In this document: piece after piece, positions 44,987-53,900 of the stretch
Layout: every line of letters begins with the position of its first letter
Position numbering within the stretch: position 1 is the stretch's first letter
Origin: Rhodococcus triatomae
GTDB lineage: Bacteria; Actinomycetota; Actinomycetes; Mycobacteriales; Mycobacteriaceae
Assembly (NCBI RefSeq): GCF_014217785.1
Contig: NZ_CP048814.1
Location: forward strand, 3,782,001 to 3,846,000
Direction of reading: 5' to 3'
Length of the DNA: 64,000 nt
Notes under the pieces: model-generated
Seen by the model: the letters and a program-made list of their open reading frames with translations, nothing else
Told to the model about the DNA's origin: nothing
Databases searched by the model: none
Position numbers and translations under genes: made by a program

Positions 44987-45442
44987 TCAGGCCTCGTGCG
45001 CCGGCTGGACGTCGACGACCCACGTGATGCCGTTGCGGTCGGTGAGCATGCCGAAGCCCGGGCTCCACGCCGACGGTGCGAGAGCCTCGACGACGGTGGC
45101 TCCCTCGGCGAGACGCTCCCAGTACGCGGAGACTTCGTCGAGGCTGTCACCACGGATGGAGAGGAAGAACGGGCGATCGGTGACCGTCGTGCCCTGCTCA
45201 CGCCGGGTCGATCCGGTGAACCCGGAATCGCGGCCGGGAATGTCGTAGGCCATGACCCGGAAGCCGTTGTCCGCCCGGAGCTCTCCGAACACGACCTTGC
45301 CCGCATCGGGCGCGTCCTGCGGCATCCCGAGCTCGCCGTAGGTGGTCGTGTGGACCCGGCCGCCGAACACGCTCCGATAGAAGTCGAGCGCGGCGCGGGC
45401 AGTGCCGGGGAAGTTGAGATGAGTCGTGGTGGTGAGAGCCAT
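44987..45442 (-). CDS. VOC-superfamily (PhnB/YjdN-like) protein
   Basis: This 151-residue glyoxalase-fold protein has the PhnB-type pattern: TTTTHLNFPGTARAALDFYR at the start, GRVHTTTYGELG, FRVMAYDIPG, and the C-terminal GMLTDRNGITWVVDV. His, Glu and other typical metal positions are only partly kept, so enzymatic activity is uncertain. Divergent from a WYL regulator 133 bp away, which probably controls it; this pairing of a VOC protein with a YafY-like regulator is common in actinobacteria. Confidence 0.82.
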   Translation of the reverse strand: MALTTTTHLNFPGTARAALDFYRSVFGGRVHTTTYGELGMPQDAPDAGKVVFGELRADNGFRVMAYDIPGRDSGFTGSTRREQGTTVTDRPFFLSIRGDSLDEVSAYWERLAEGATVVEALAPSAWSPGFGMLTDRNGITWVVDVQPAHEA

Positions 45443-45575
45443 GATCTGTCCTTTTCGTCGGATGGGTCATCGGATATGAGCCCATCGGGTGCGAGGACGG
45501 CGACTGAGCCGTCAGCGACGACCCTGACAGCGGTACAGGACAGTTTCGGTCCGCTACTCGGGCGACAATGAACCC

Positions 45576-46559
45576 ATGACGGCAACCTCCTCGCGGATGC
45601 TGGCGCTCCTGTCGTTGCTGCAGACACGCCGGGACTGGCCGGGCCACGTGCTCTCCGAGCGACTCGGGGTGACCACGCGCACGGTGCGGCGTGACGTGGA
45701 TCGGCTCCGAGAACTGGGCTATCGGATCGGTGCGATCAAAGGCCCCGACGGCGGATACCGATTGGAGGCGGGCTCGGAGCTGCCTCCGCTCTTGTTCGAC
45801 GACGAACAGGCAATCGCGATCGCCATCGCGCTCCGGAACGCGGCATCGAGCGGTGTCGACATCGACGACGCTGCCGAGCGAGCCTTGGCCACGGTGCGCC
45901 AGGTGATGCCGTCGCGGCTGCGTCACCGGATCGACGGGGTCCGGTTCGTCGGCACCGGCAGCTCCGTCCGTGCCGATCCCGCAGTACTGGAGGCCGTCAG
46001 CGGTGCTGTCCGCGACCGCGCCACCCTCCGCTTCGACTACGGCGACCGGAGCTCGGTACCGCGCCGCACCGAGCCACACGGACTCGTTTCCAGGAACGGA
46101 CGCTGGTATCTCGTCGCCTGGGATCTCGAACGCGACGACTGGCGCATCTACCGGGTGGACCGCATGCGACCCCGAACCCCGACAGGCCCGCGGTTCGAGC
46201 CCCGGGAAATCCCCACGCGTGCGGCCGCCGCGTTCGTCGATGCACGCTCCAAGGGGTCACCGGATCGGGATACATGGCCCTGTGTGGGGCAGTTCGAGAT
46301 TTCGCTCCCCGCGCGTGATCTCGTCCCGTGGGTGCACGACGGGTACGTCGAGGAGATCACCGAGCGGTTCTCCCGCGTCACCGCGGGCTCGTGGTCGTGG
46401 ACCGGATTGATCTCCTACATCCTGCGATTCGACGCCCCGTTCTGCATCATCGGACCGGACGAGCTCGTCGACGCTGCAGACGTGGCGGCCGACCGGCTGC
46501 GGCCGGCCGCCGAGCGGATCCGCGAGTTCGACAGCGGGAACGATCCGGACCCCGGGTGA
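45576..46559 (+). CDS. WYL-domain transcriptional regulator (YafY type)
   Basis: This 327-residue DeoR-like regulator has an N-terminal helix-turn-helix (residues 5-60: LALLSLLQTRRDWPGHVLSE, then LGVTTRTVRRDVDRLRELGY) followed by a WYL ligand-sensing domain with GRWYLVAWDLERDDWRIYRV around residues 160-190, and a WCX C-terminal part. No ribosome site is striking. It is divergent from the VOC gene and may sense a small ligand or nucleic acid. Its C-terminal ERIREFDSGNDPDPG resembles the end of the DUF1707 protein. Confidence 0.88.
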   Translation: MTATSSRMLALLSLLQTRRDWPGHVLSERLGVTTRTVRRDVDRLRELGYRIGAIKGPDGGYRLEAGSELPPLLFDDEQAIAIAIALRNAASSGVDIDDAAERALATVRQVMPSRLRHRIDGVRFVGTGSSVRADPAVLEAVSGAVRDRATLRFDYGDRSSVPRRTEPHGLVSRNGRWYLVAWDLERDDWRIYRVDRMRPRTPTGPRFEPREIPTRAAAAFVDARSKGSPDRDTWPCVGQFEISLPARDLVPWVHDGYVEEITERFSRVTAGSWSWTGLISYILRFDAPFCIIGPDELVDAADVAADRLRPAAERIREFDSGNDPDPG

Positions 46560-46587
46560 GTGGCCGATGGTCCGCACCGTAGGCGCC

Positions 46588-46622
46588 GAGAACCCCCGCC
46601 GCAGGTATGCGACGGGGGTCTC
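46588..46622. terminator. Hairpin between the WYL gene and fadE23
   Basis: GAGAACCCCCGCCGCA and TGCGACGGGGGTCTC form a 15-bp imperfect stem with a 4-base loop between convergent genes. Confidence 0.7.
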
Positions 46623-46651
46623 GATCGGCGGACGAAAAACAGTCCGACCTG

Positions 46652-47863
46652 CTACTTCAGTTCCGCCGACGACTTTCCGAGGAGGCGGCGTGCCACGATG
46701 AGCTGCTGAATCTGCTGGGTGCCCTCGAAGATGTCGAGGATCTTGCTGTCGCGGCCCCACTTCTCCAGCAGGGTGTGCTGCGAGTAGCCGAGGGTGCCGG
46801 CGAGCTCGACGGCCTTGAGTGTCACGTCGGTGCCCGTGCGTCCGGCCTTCGCCTTCGACATCGACGCCTCGAGCGAGTTCGGCTTCTTGTTGTCGGCCAT
46901 CCACGCCGCGCGCAGTGACAGCAGGTACGAGGCCTCCCAGTCGGCTTCGAGCCGCAGGAACTCCGCTGCTGCCGCATGCTGGCTGTTCGCCGGCAGGTCG
47001 TAGGAGATCTCGACGCCGGCGTCCGAGAGGATCTGACGCAGCTCCTCGAGCGCGGCCCGCCCGACGCCGACGGCCATCGCGGCCACCAGCGGGCGGGTGT
47101 TGTCGAAGGTCTGCATGACCCCGCCGAAGCCCTTCTTCACATCGACTTCGGGGCTACCGAGGATGTTGTCCTTCGGGATGCGGCAGTCCTGCAGAAGCAG
47201 CACCGCGGTATCGGACGCCTTGATCCCGAGCTTGTGCTCGAGCCGCGCGACCGACAGGCCCGGAGCATCGCGGGGAACGACGAACGACTTGATCGCCGCC
47301 CGACCGAGGCTCTTGTCGACGGTGGCCCACACCACGATGTGGGTGGAGCGCTCACCGGCGGTGACGAAGATCTTCTCGCCGTTGAGGACCCACTCGTCGC
47401 CGTCCAGAACGGCAGTGGTGGTGACCGCGGCAGAGTCCGAGCCGAAGCTCGGTTCGGTGATGGCCATCGAGGCCCACACCTTGCCGAAGCGGTCGAGCTG
47501 CTCGTCGGTGGCGACCGCGGCGATCGCCGCGTTACCCAGGCCCTGGTAGGGGATGGACAGCATGAGTCCGACGTCGCCCCACGAGGTTTCGAGGGAGTTT
47601 AGGAGGGCGGCCATGTTGCCGCCGTTGGAATTGCCCAGCAGCTCCGCCTTCGGGGCGTCCGAGCGTCCACCCGATGCGCCGCCGACGTCGCCGCCCGAGT
47701 CGCTCAGGCCTTCGACCATCGCGGCCATCGTGTCGAGCTCGACGGGGTACTCGTGCTCGGCGAGGTCGTACTTGCGGGAGATCGGGCGGAAGATGGATGC
47801 CGCGACCTGATGCGCCTGATTGGCGGAAGCCTTGAGCTTCTTGGGGAGTTCGAGGTTGTACAT
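46652..47863 (-). CDS. fadE23: Acyl-CoA dehydrogenase FadE23-like
   Basis: This 403-residue flavin acyl-CoA dehydrogenase acts in beta-oxidation of an unknown acyl-CoA. Signatures are the FAD/substrate loop ASMAITEPSFGSDSAAVTTT, the WVLNGEKIFVTAGERSTHIV block, and the C-terminal GRDSKILDIFEGTQQIQQLI with the Glu that is the usual catalytic base position. It is the second gene of a pair with fadE24, 33 bp downstream, the same order as Rv3139-Rv3140 in M. tuberculosis, from which the names are taken. GAAGGA lies upstream of the ATG. Confidence 0.88.
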   Translation of the reverse strand: MYNLELPKKLKASANQAHQVAASIFRPISRKYDLAEHEYPVELDTMAAMVEGLSDSGGDVGGASGGRSDAPKAELLGNSNGGNMAALLNSLETSWGDVGLMLSIPYQGLGNAAIAAVATDEQLDRFGKVWASMAITEPSFGSDSAAVTTTAVLDGDEWVLNGEKIFVTAGERSTHIVVWATVDKSLGRAAIKSFVVPRDAPGLSVARLEHKLGIKASDTAVLLLQDCRIPKDNILGSPEVDVKKGFGGVMQTFDNTRPLVAAMAVGVGRAALEELRQILSDAGVEISYDLPANSQHAAAAEFLRLEADWEASYLLSLRAAWMADNKKPNSLEASMSKAKAGRTGTDVTLKAVELAGTLGYSQHTLLEKWGRDSKILDIFEGTQQIQQLIVARRLLGKSSAELK

Positions 47864-47896
47864 GGAAGTTGTTTCCTTCGAGTCGATTCCGGCCGC

Positions 47897-49294
47897 TCAG
47901 ATCAGGACGACGCCCTCGGCGACGCCGATCGCGCGAAGATCGCGGTACCAGCGCTCCACCGGGTGTTCCTTGGTGAATCCGTGGCCGCCGAGCAACTGCA
48001 CGCCGTCGAGGCCGATCTGCATTCCCTTGTCCGTGGCGAGCTTGCGAGCCAGTGCCGCCTCGCGGGCGAAGGACAGGCCCTGCTCGGCGCGCGAGGCGCC
48101 GCGCAGTGTGACGAGCCGCAGGCCGTCGAGCTCGATGCCGATGTTGGCGACCATGAATGCCACCGCCTGGCGGTGGCTGATCGGCTCGCCGAATGCCTCG
48201 CGCTCGTTGACGTAGGGGATCACGTAGTCGAGAACTGCCTGGCCGGTGCCGACGGCGAGCGACGCCCAGCCGAGGCGGGCGAGGCGGACCGCGTCCGCGT
48301 ACTCCTTGACGCGCTGTTCGACGTCACCCTCGCCGAGCAACGCCGACTCGGGCACCGCGACGTCCGTGAGCTGGATGCGGCCGATGCCCGCAGCCCGCAG
48401 GCCCATGCTCGGGTCGGCCTCGACGACCAGGCCCTTGGTGTCGGACTCGACGATGAAGAACGCCGGCCGGCCGTCGAGTTCTGCTGCGACGATGAACAAT
48501 TCGGCGGAGGCGGCCGCAGGGACCAGGCTCTTGACGCCGTTGAGCTTGTATCCGCTGGGTGAGCGGACCGCCTTGGTCTCGAGCTCGAACGGGTTGAACA
48601 GCGCGCGGGGCTCGGCGACGACGACCGCGGCACCGGGGACCTGCTCGCCGGTGAAGGCCGGCAGGTAGGTCTTCTGCTGCGCGTCCGTGCCCCATTGGGT
48701 GAGGGCGACCGCGACACCGCTGGGCGCGAGGATCGGCAGCGCCAGCCCCATGTCGCCGTGCGCGAGGGCCTCCGCGACGAGGGTGTTGGTGACCGCTCCG
48801 CGCTCGCCGGCCGCGCCGTCGAGCTCCTCGGGCACGTTGATCAGCGTGATGCCCAGTTCGGCGGCGCGCTTGGTGAGGTCGGCCGGGGTGGCGGCAGCCG
48901 CGTCCGCGTCGTGCGCGGCGGGACGCAGGATCTCGGCAGCCAACTCGCGCACCGTCTCGACGATCATCTGCTGGTCGTCGGTGGGGGTGAGGTCGAAGAA
49001 GTCGGAGTTCTTGGCCGGGCTGTCCGGAAGTCGTTTCGGTGCGCCGCTGCCGGCCACCTTCTGGAATCCGCGGGTGGCGGCTCCGAGCGTCTTGAATCCG
49101 GTCTTGGTGCCCTCGTAGGTCACGCGGTCGATGGTCTGGCGGAGGTTGTACCTCTCGGCCAGCTCGGAGCCGGTGATCTTGGTCAGGACGCGCATCGCGG
49201 CACCCATGGCGTCGCGCTTGACCGGGTTCAGTCCGACGGCGGAAGTGTCGCGCGGATCGCGCTCGGTGGGGGCAACACTGTCTTGCTTGCTCAT
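47897..49294 (-). CDS. fadE24: Acyl-CoA dehydrogenase FadE24-like
   Basis: This 465-residue acyl-CoA dehydrogenase with an N-terminal extension of about 100 residues is typical of FadE24. It contains TPTDDQQMIVETVRELAAEI at the start of the core, VTNTLVAEALAHGDMGLALP, VGTGQAVLDYVIPYVNEREA and the late LLGGHGFTKEHPVERWYRDL. The usual Thr/Glu loop of the FAD site is replaced by VVAEPRALFNPF, so it may be a non-catalytic or regulatory partner of FadE23. Start ATG at 49294; a GTG two codons upstream is possible. The promoter carries a palindromic operator. Confidence 0.87.
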   Translation of the reverse strand: MSKQDSVAPTERDPRDTSAVGLNPVKRDAMGAAMRVLTKITGSELAERYNLRQTIDRVTYEGTKTGFKTLGAATRGFQKVAGSGAPKRLPDSPAKNSDFFDLTPTDDQQMIVETVRELAAEILRPAAHDADAAAATPADLTKRAAELGITLINVPEELDGAAGERGAVTNTLVAEALAHGDMGLALPILAPSGVAVALTQWGTDAQQKTYLPAFTGEQVPGAAVVVAEPRALFNPFELETKAVRSPSGYKLNGVKSLVPAAASAELFIVAAELDGRPAFFIVESDTKGLVVEADPSMGLRAAGIGRIQLTDVAVPESALLGEGDVEQRVKEYADAVRLARLGWASLAVGTGQAVLDYVIPYVNEREAFGEPISHRQAVAFMVANIGIELDGLRLVTLRGASRAEQGLSFAREAALARKLATDKGMQIGLDGVQLLGGHGFTKEHPVERWYRDLRAIGVAEGVVLI

Positions 49295-49337
49295 GATCAC
49301 CAGCTGTTTCTCGGTGTTCGGGCAGGGTCGATGAAGT

Positions 49338-49366
49338 ATCTTACTTCGGAGTAAGGTTGCTGTCTA
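49338..49366 (-). promoter_or_regulatory. fadE24 promoter with overlapping operator
   Basis: On the minus strand TAGACA (49361-49366) and TAAGAT (49338-49343) are spaced 17 bp. A perfect palindrome CTTACT-TCGG-AGTAAG (49340-49355) overlaps the -10 and spacer, and a degenerate second copy (49363-49378) overlaps the -35. This geometry fits repression by a dimeric TetR-type regulator, which is not encoded in the window. Confidence 0.75.
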
Positions 49367-49395
49367 CTATGGAGTAAGTTCCGCTCGCGTGCAGG

Positions 49396-50136
49396 TCACT
49401 GCGTCTGCGTGACGACGTCGTTGAGAGCCGCCTGGACGACGGCTCTCGTGTCGGGCGGGGACTCGACGTACACGAGAACACGCCAGGTCGGCGAGCCCCC
49501 CGCGCCGTCACCGAAGTAGCGGCTCAGCTCGACCGTGTACTTGCCGTCCTCGTTCACCGGGGTCTCCAGGTAGGACGTGTACTCGTCCACCACGACGACA
49601 CGTCCCGGATCGTCGAACCACTCGGCGTCCCGGCCCGCGCGCAGCTCCGCGGTGCACCCGTCCGGGCACTCCTGGAGGACGAGGTTCACTCGTTGGCCGG
49701 CGCCGCCGCGCTCGTCGACGCACCCGCGGGCCGGGTCGTCCGGGAACATGCTGACGGTGCCGCCGAGGCAGCCCCAGGTTCCGCCCACGCGGAATGCGAA
49801 CGGCCAGCCGTCGAAATCCATGGTGTAGGTGTCGTCCCAGTCATCCCAGGTGGGGCCGACGACCGACACCGGCGGGACGTCCCGCAGTGCAGAGACGTCG
49901 TCCGGGTCGTCCTCGGTCTCCGCCGCGGCCGCGACGGCCGTCCCCTCGGTGCTCCCGGCATCCAGCGAGAGACCGTCGACCTGACGGAGGGCGACCACCA
50001 CGATCGCGGCGACGCACGCGAGGACGAGAACCGCCGCCACGGCCAGCACGACGAAGGCGCCGCGGTCGTGACGGCCGGGAGGGGCGGGACGGTCCGGCTC
50101 GAGGGCGCCCGCAGAAGGGGGCTCGTTCTGATGCAC
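49396..50136 (-). CDS. Single-pass membrane protein of unknown function
   Basis: This 246-residue protein has a Pro-rich cytoplasmic start, one strong membrane span (AFVVLAVAAVLVLACVAAIV, residues 27-46), an acidic linker, and an extracytoplasmic domain of about 150 residues with at least four cysteines (in GTWGCLGG, ARGCVDE, LQECPDGC) likely to form disulfides. The domain opens VVGPTWDDWDDTYTMDFDGW. I do not recognise a family. The GTG is 29 bp after hisN, so it is probably in the hisN operon. Confidence 0.65.
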   Translation of the reverse strand: MHQNEPPSAGALEPDRPAPPGRHDRGAFVVLAVAAVLVLACVAAIVVVALRQVDGLSLDAGSTEGTAVAAAAETEDDPDDVSALRDVPPVSVVGPTWDDWDDTYTMDFDGWPFAFRVGGTWGCLGGTVSMFPDDPARGCVDERGGAGQRVNLVLQECPDGCTAELRAGRDAEWFDDPGRVVVVDEYTSYLETPVNEDGKYTVELSRYFGDGAGGSPTWRVLVYVESPPDTRAVVQAALNDVVTQTQ

Positions 50137-50164
50137 ACGCGCACCGTAGACGAGCCGCGGTGGC

Positions 50165-50968
50165 TCAGGGCCGCAGGCTCGCCAGCACGGGGTCGTGGAG
50201 TCGGCCGTTGCTGGCGACGGCGCTGCCACCATGCGGACCGGGATTGCCGTCGAGATCGGTGAACCGCCCACCGGCTTCCCGGACCAGGATGTCGAGTGAC
50301 GCCAGATCCCACAGTGACACCTCGGGTTCGGCCGCGATGTCCACGGCGCCCTCGGCGAGAAGGCAGTACGAGTGGAAGTCTCCGTATCCACGCACTCGCC
50401 ACACCTCGTCGGTGAGCGCCAGGAAGCGATCCCTGATGCCGAGCTCCCGCCAGCCGGACAGGCTCGAGAAGGACAGGCTGGCGGCATCGAGCGCGGCGAC
50501 GGACGAGACCGAGATCCGCCGCGGTTCGCCGCCGTCGAACGCCGTCCATGCGCCGGAGCCCGCCGACGCCCACCAGCGCCGGGACAGTGCGGGCGCGCTC
50601 ACCACCCCCACGACGGGCACGCCGTCGTCGAGGAGCGCGATGAGGGTGGCCCACACGGGGACTCCGCGCACGAAGTTCTTGGTGCCGTCGATGGGGTCGA
50701 CCACCCATTGCCGTCCGGCGACCACCGCGTCACCGCCGAACTCCTCCCCGAGGACGGCGTCGTCCGGCCGCTGCGCGAGCAGAGTGTCCCGCAGTCCGCG
50801 CTCCACGGCGAGGTCGGCATCGGACACCGGGGTGAGGTCCGGCTTGGCATCGACGTGCAGATCGAGGGCGCCGAAACGGGCGCGCGTGATCTCGTCCGCG
50901 TCGTCGGCCAGACGCAGCGCGAGTTCCAGATCGGCGGACGGGCTGGGTGCGGGCGGATCGGAGGCCAT
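50165..50968 (-). CDS. hisN: Histidinol-phosphatase of the inositol-monophosphatase family
   Basis: This 267-residue Mg2+-dependent phosphatase has the metal-site motifs GEEFGGD near residue 75, [20 protein letters not shown] (the D-P-I-D-G-T signature) and the C-terminal [17 protein letters not shown]. Actinobacteria use this family as HisN, removing phosphate from histidinol phosphate; general inositol-phosphatase activity is an alternative. A TAGCGT -10 (50977-50982, minus strand) eight bases before the ATG suggests a leaderless transcript. Rv3137 in M. tuberculosis is the equivalent near fadE24. Confidence 0.88.
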   Translation of the reverse strand: MASDPPAPSPSADLELALRLADDADEITRARFGALDLHVDAKPDLTPVSDADLAVERGLRDTLLAQRPDDAVLGEEFGGDAVVAGRQWVVDPIDGTKNFVRGVPVWATLIALLDDGVPVVGVVSAPALSRRWWASAGSGAWTAFDGGEPRRISVSSVAALDAASLSFSSLSGWRELGIRDRFLALTDEVWRVRGYGDFHSYCLLAEGAVDIAAEPEVSLWDLASLDILVREAGGRFTDLDGNPGPHGGSAVASNGRLHDPVLASLRP

Positions 50969-51021
50969 GGACGCCAACGCTAGCGGACCGGCTCGCTCCG
51001 GGAGGCCCGAGGTGGCCGGGG

Positions 51022-51237
51022 TCAGACCTCGGTCAGGCGGCCGGTGGAGACATCGAAGACGAACCCGCGCAGCGACGTCGTGGCGGTGACGAACGGGCTC
51101 ACCTCGATCCGGCGCAGTGATTGCCGCACGTCCTCTTCGACGTCGGGGAACGCTTCGGCCGCCCACTGCGGCTTCAGCCCGGTCTCGTCCTGGATCGTCC
51201 GCTTGAAGTCGTCGTCGGTGACGACGCCGCCGTCATG
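51022..51237 (-). pseudogene. C-terminal fragment of a beta-carbonic anhydrase
   Basis: About 71 codons encode the C-terminal end of a beta-carbonic anhydrase like mycobacterial Rv1284: [40 protein letters not shown] and [17 protein letters not shown]. Homology begins around the second zinc-ligand region (HxxCG), which here reads RHDGG, so the Cys ligand and everything before it are lost. The frame continues upstream about 45 codons without resemblance to the family. It appears to be a truncated relic between hisN and prfB. Confidence 0.8.
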
Positions 51238-51401
51238 GCGACTCCGTTCGTCGAGGGATTCGGGCGGGATTCGGGTGCCTCCTGCCATCGGAACCCACCC
51301 GCAGGTCACGGGGAAGGGTTCGGCGCAGCGGGATCGCAACGGTTCCTCCGCCGCCCCCGCGTGGGAGGGCACCCGCGCGAGAGCCGGTAACCTTGGTAAT
51401 C

Positions 51402-52508
51402 GTGCAACCTGACGTATCCGCTGACATCGACGAGCTCGACACCACCCTGCGCACCGTGGAGTCGGTGCTCGACATCGAGGAGCTCCGCCGCAGAATCGAC
51501 GAGCTCGAGCACCAGGCTGCCGATCCGAGCCTGTGGGACGACCAGGAGCACGCCCAGTCCGTCACCAGTGAGCTCTCGCACGCACAGGCCGAGCTGCGGC
51601 GGGCGGAGGAGCTGCGCCAGCGGCTCGAGGATCTGCCGCTCCTCTACGAGCTGGCCGAGGAGGAGGGGTCCGCGGACGCCCTCGGCGATGCGGACGCCGA
51701 GCGGATCTCGCTGCGTACCGACATCGAGGCGATGGAAGTCAAGACGATGCTCTCCGGCGAGTACGACCAGCGTGACGCGCTGGTCAACATCCGCTCCGGT
51801 GCGGGTGGCGTCGACGCCGCCGACTGGGCCGAGATGTTGATGCGCATGTACATCCGCTGGGCGGAGAAGCACGGCTACGGGGTCGAGGTCTACGACACCT
51901 CCTACGCTGAGGAAGCCGGGATCAAGAGCGCCACCTTCGCGGTCAAGGCCCCGTACACCTACGGCACGCTGTCCGTGGAGATGGGGACCCACCGCCTCGT
52001 GCGGATCAGCCCCTTCGACAACCAGGGCCGCCGGCAGACCTCCTTCGCCGAGGTCGAGGTACTGCCCGTCGTGGAGACCACCGACCACATCGACGTCAAC
52101 GAGAACGACGTGCGGGTGGACGTGTACCGCTCGTCCGGCCCCGGCGGCCAGTCGGTGAACACCACCGACTCGGCGGTCCGGCTCACCCACACCCCCACCG
52201 GCATCGTGGTGACCTGTCAGAACGAGAAGTCGCAGCTGCAGAACAAGGTGTCCGCGATGCGGGTGCTGCAGGCGAAGCTGCTCGAACGCAAGCGCCAGGA
52301 AGAGCGTGCCGAGATGGATGCGCTCAAGGGCGACGGCGGCAATTCCTGGGGTAACCAGATGCGCTCGTACGTGCTGCACCCGTACCAGATGGTGAAGGAC
52401 CTGCGCACCGAGTACGAGGTCAACAACCCGTCGTCCGTGCTCGACGGGGACATCGACGGCTTCCTCGAGGCGGGCATCCGCTGGCGGATGCGCGAGAACC
52501 AGGCGTAG
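51402..52508 (+). CDS. prfB: Peptide chain release factor 2
   Basis: RF2 ends translation at UGA and UAA. The 368-residue protein has the codon-reading SPF tripeptide in [16 protein letters not shown] and the catalytic GGQ in [20 protein letters not shown] near residue 245. There is no in-frame UGA near codon 25, so the programmed frameshift of E. coli prfB is absent. The GTG start lies eight bases after a TAACCT -10 (51388-51393), suggesting a leaderless transcript; the upstream TTG at 51393 is less likely. It heads a block with mscS, ftsE, ftsX and smpB, as in mycobacteria. Confidence 0.95.
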   Translation: MQPDVSADIDELDTTLRTVESVLDIEELRRRIDELEHQAADPSLWDDQEHAQSVTSELSHAQAELRRAEELRQRLEDLPLLYELAEEEGSADALGDADAERISLRTDIEAMEVKTMLSGEYDQRDALVNIRSGAGGVDAADWAEMLMRMYIRWAEKHGYGVEVYDTSYAEEAGIKSATFAVKAPYTYGTLSVEMGTHRLVRISPFDNQGRRQTSFAEVEVLPVVETTDHIDVNENDVRVDVYRSSGPGGQSVNTTDSAVRLTHTPTGIVVTCQNEKSQLQNKVSAMRVLQAKLLERKRQEERAEMDALKGDGGNSWGNQMRSYVLHPYQMVKDLRTEYEVNNPSSVLDGDIDGFLEAGIRWRMRENQA

Positions 52509-52517
52509 CGGTCGCGT

Positions 52518-53414
52518 ATGGAATCGGTGGCGATCCCGTTCACACCGGTCGAGCGGGCGCTGGACTGGGCGGCCGACACCGGCCTGGCCGTCGCGCTGAC
52601 GGTGCTCACCGCAGTGCTCGTGGTCCGGTTCGTGAACTGGGGCGGCGGGCGGATCACGGACCGCATCGACGCCAACTACCGGTTGGGCGATGCGCTGGTC
52701 CGGTCCGAAGCCAGCAAGCACCGGCATTCGGTGGCCCAGGTGATCACCTGGGTCGTCATCACGATCGTGTGGATCATCGCGATCGTGCAGATCCTCGACC
52801 GTCTCGGCCTGCCGATCGGTAGCCTCGTCGCCCCCGCCACCGTGCTCGGTGCCGCCCTCGGTTTCGGTGCGCAGCGGGTGGTGCAGGACATCCTGGCCGG
52901 GTTCTTCATCATCACCGAACGGCAGTACGGGTTCGGCGACACCGTGCGGATCGCGATCACCGGAGCGGGCGACGACGCCGAAGGTGTCATCGAGGACGTC
53001 ACGTTGCGGGTGACCCGGATGCGGAACTCCGACGGCGAGGTGATCACCGTCCCCAACGGGCAGATCGTGAAGGCGGTCAACCTGTCGAAGGACTGGGCCC
53101 GTGCCGTCGTCGACGTTCCCGTGCCGGCGACCGCGGACATCAACCGCGTCAACGAGGTGCTGCACCAGGTCGGTGTCGCCGCGTTCAGCGACCGGTCGCT
53201 GAAGAAACTTCTCCTCGACGAGCCCACCGTCATGGGCGTGGAGAGCCTCGGTGTCGACGAGGTCAGCGTGCGGGTGGTGGCGCGCACACTGCCCGGCAAG
53301 CAGTTCCAGGTGGGGCGGGCACTGCGGGTGCGCGTGGCCGCCGCGCTGCGCAGACAGGGGATCACCGTCACTCCGGATCTGGCCACCGACCAGGGTGAGG
53401 AGCGGGCCGAATGA
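52518..53414 (+). CDS. MscS-family mechanosensitive channel
   Basis: This 298-residue small-conductance channel relieves osmotic pressure. Three or so membrane spans (ALTVLTAVLVVRFV, VITWVVITIVWIIAIVQIL, LVAPATVLGAALGFGAQRVV) lead to the conserved pore helix GAALGFGAQRVVQDILAGFF. The beta domain follows with GFGDTVRI and VTLRVTRMRNSDGEVITVPN, and a cytosolic C-terminal domain. Nine bases after prfB and overlapping the next gene by ATGA, so it is in the same operon; Rv3104c is the equivalent. Confidence 0.9.
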   Translation: MESVAIPFTPVERALDWAADTGLAVALTVLTAVLVVRFVNWGGGRITDRIDANYRLGDALVRSEASKHRHSVAQVITWVVITIVWIIAIVQILDRLGLPIGSLVAPATVLGAALGFGAQRVVQDILAGFFIITERQYGFGDTVRIAITGAGDDAEGVIEDVTLRVTRMRNSDGEVITVPNGQIVKAVNLSKDWARAVVDVPVPATADINRVNEVLHQVGVAAFSDRSLKKLLLDEPTVMGVESLGVDEVSVRVVARTLPGKQFQVGRALRVRVAAALRRQGITVTPDLATDQGEERAE

Positions 53415-53842
53415 GCGAGGAGCGTCGCGGCCTCGACCGATTCCTGCACCTGTTTCCGCCCTATCTGTTCGGCGGCAAGGTCCGGACGTCCACCATCGTG
53501 CTGTGCTTGCTGTGGCTCGTGGTGTTCACGTTCTACATCTATCTCAACCCGGACGCCGGGACGGAACAGGACTCGCGAGTGGGCCCCGTTCCCCAGCAGA
53601 CCACCGAGCAGTACGTCCCGGAGCCGACCGAGACGGCCCCGACCACGACGCCGACGCCGACTCCCACGCCGACGGACACCACCTCTCCGCAGTCGCCGGA
53701 GCCCGGCGGGAATCCGGGTGAGACGGGGACGGGCACCACGACGACCACGACACCCGGTGGGCTCTTTCCGCAGTTCGTCCCGCCGTGGGAGACGGAAGAG
53801 ACCGCGCCGCCCTCCACCGGGGCGCCGGGGACGACCGGCTGA
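53411..53842 (+). CDS. Pro/Thr-rich single-pass membrane protein
   Basis: This 143-residue protein has an N-terminal Arg-rich cytoplasmic stretch, one membrane span ([20 protein letters not shown]), then a long extracytoplasmic Pro/Thr-rich tail including [12 protein letters not shown] and a TTTTTT run near the end. Such tails usually act as cell-wall spacers. The start overlaps the mscS stop. Equivalent proteins lie between mscS and ftsE in mycobacteria (Rv3103c). Function unknown. Confidence 0.8.
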   Translation: MSEERRGLDRFLHLFPPYLFGGKVRTSTIVLCLLWLVVFTFYIYLNPDAGTEQDSRVGPVPQQTTEQYVPEPTETAPTTTPTPTPTPTDTTSPQSPEPGGNPGETGTGTTTTTTPGGLFPQFVPPWETEETAPPSTGAPGTTG

Positions 53843-53900
53843 GCAGCGCGCCCGTTCGAGGGGCTGGCCCCGACAACCCCCGTGGCTACACTGGGTCACC

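Noticed and set aside
51022..51372. The carbonic anhydrase fragment as a complete 116-residue gene
   Set aside because: The first 45 codons are unrelated to the family and the zinc ligands are missing, so it is better read as a relic.
51402..51500. Programmed frameshift in prfB
   Set aside because: There is no in-frame UGA or slippery CUU near codon 25. The frame is continuous from GTG to the stop.
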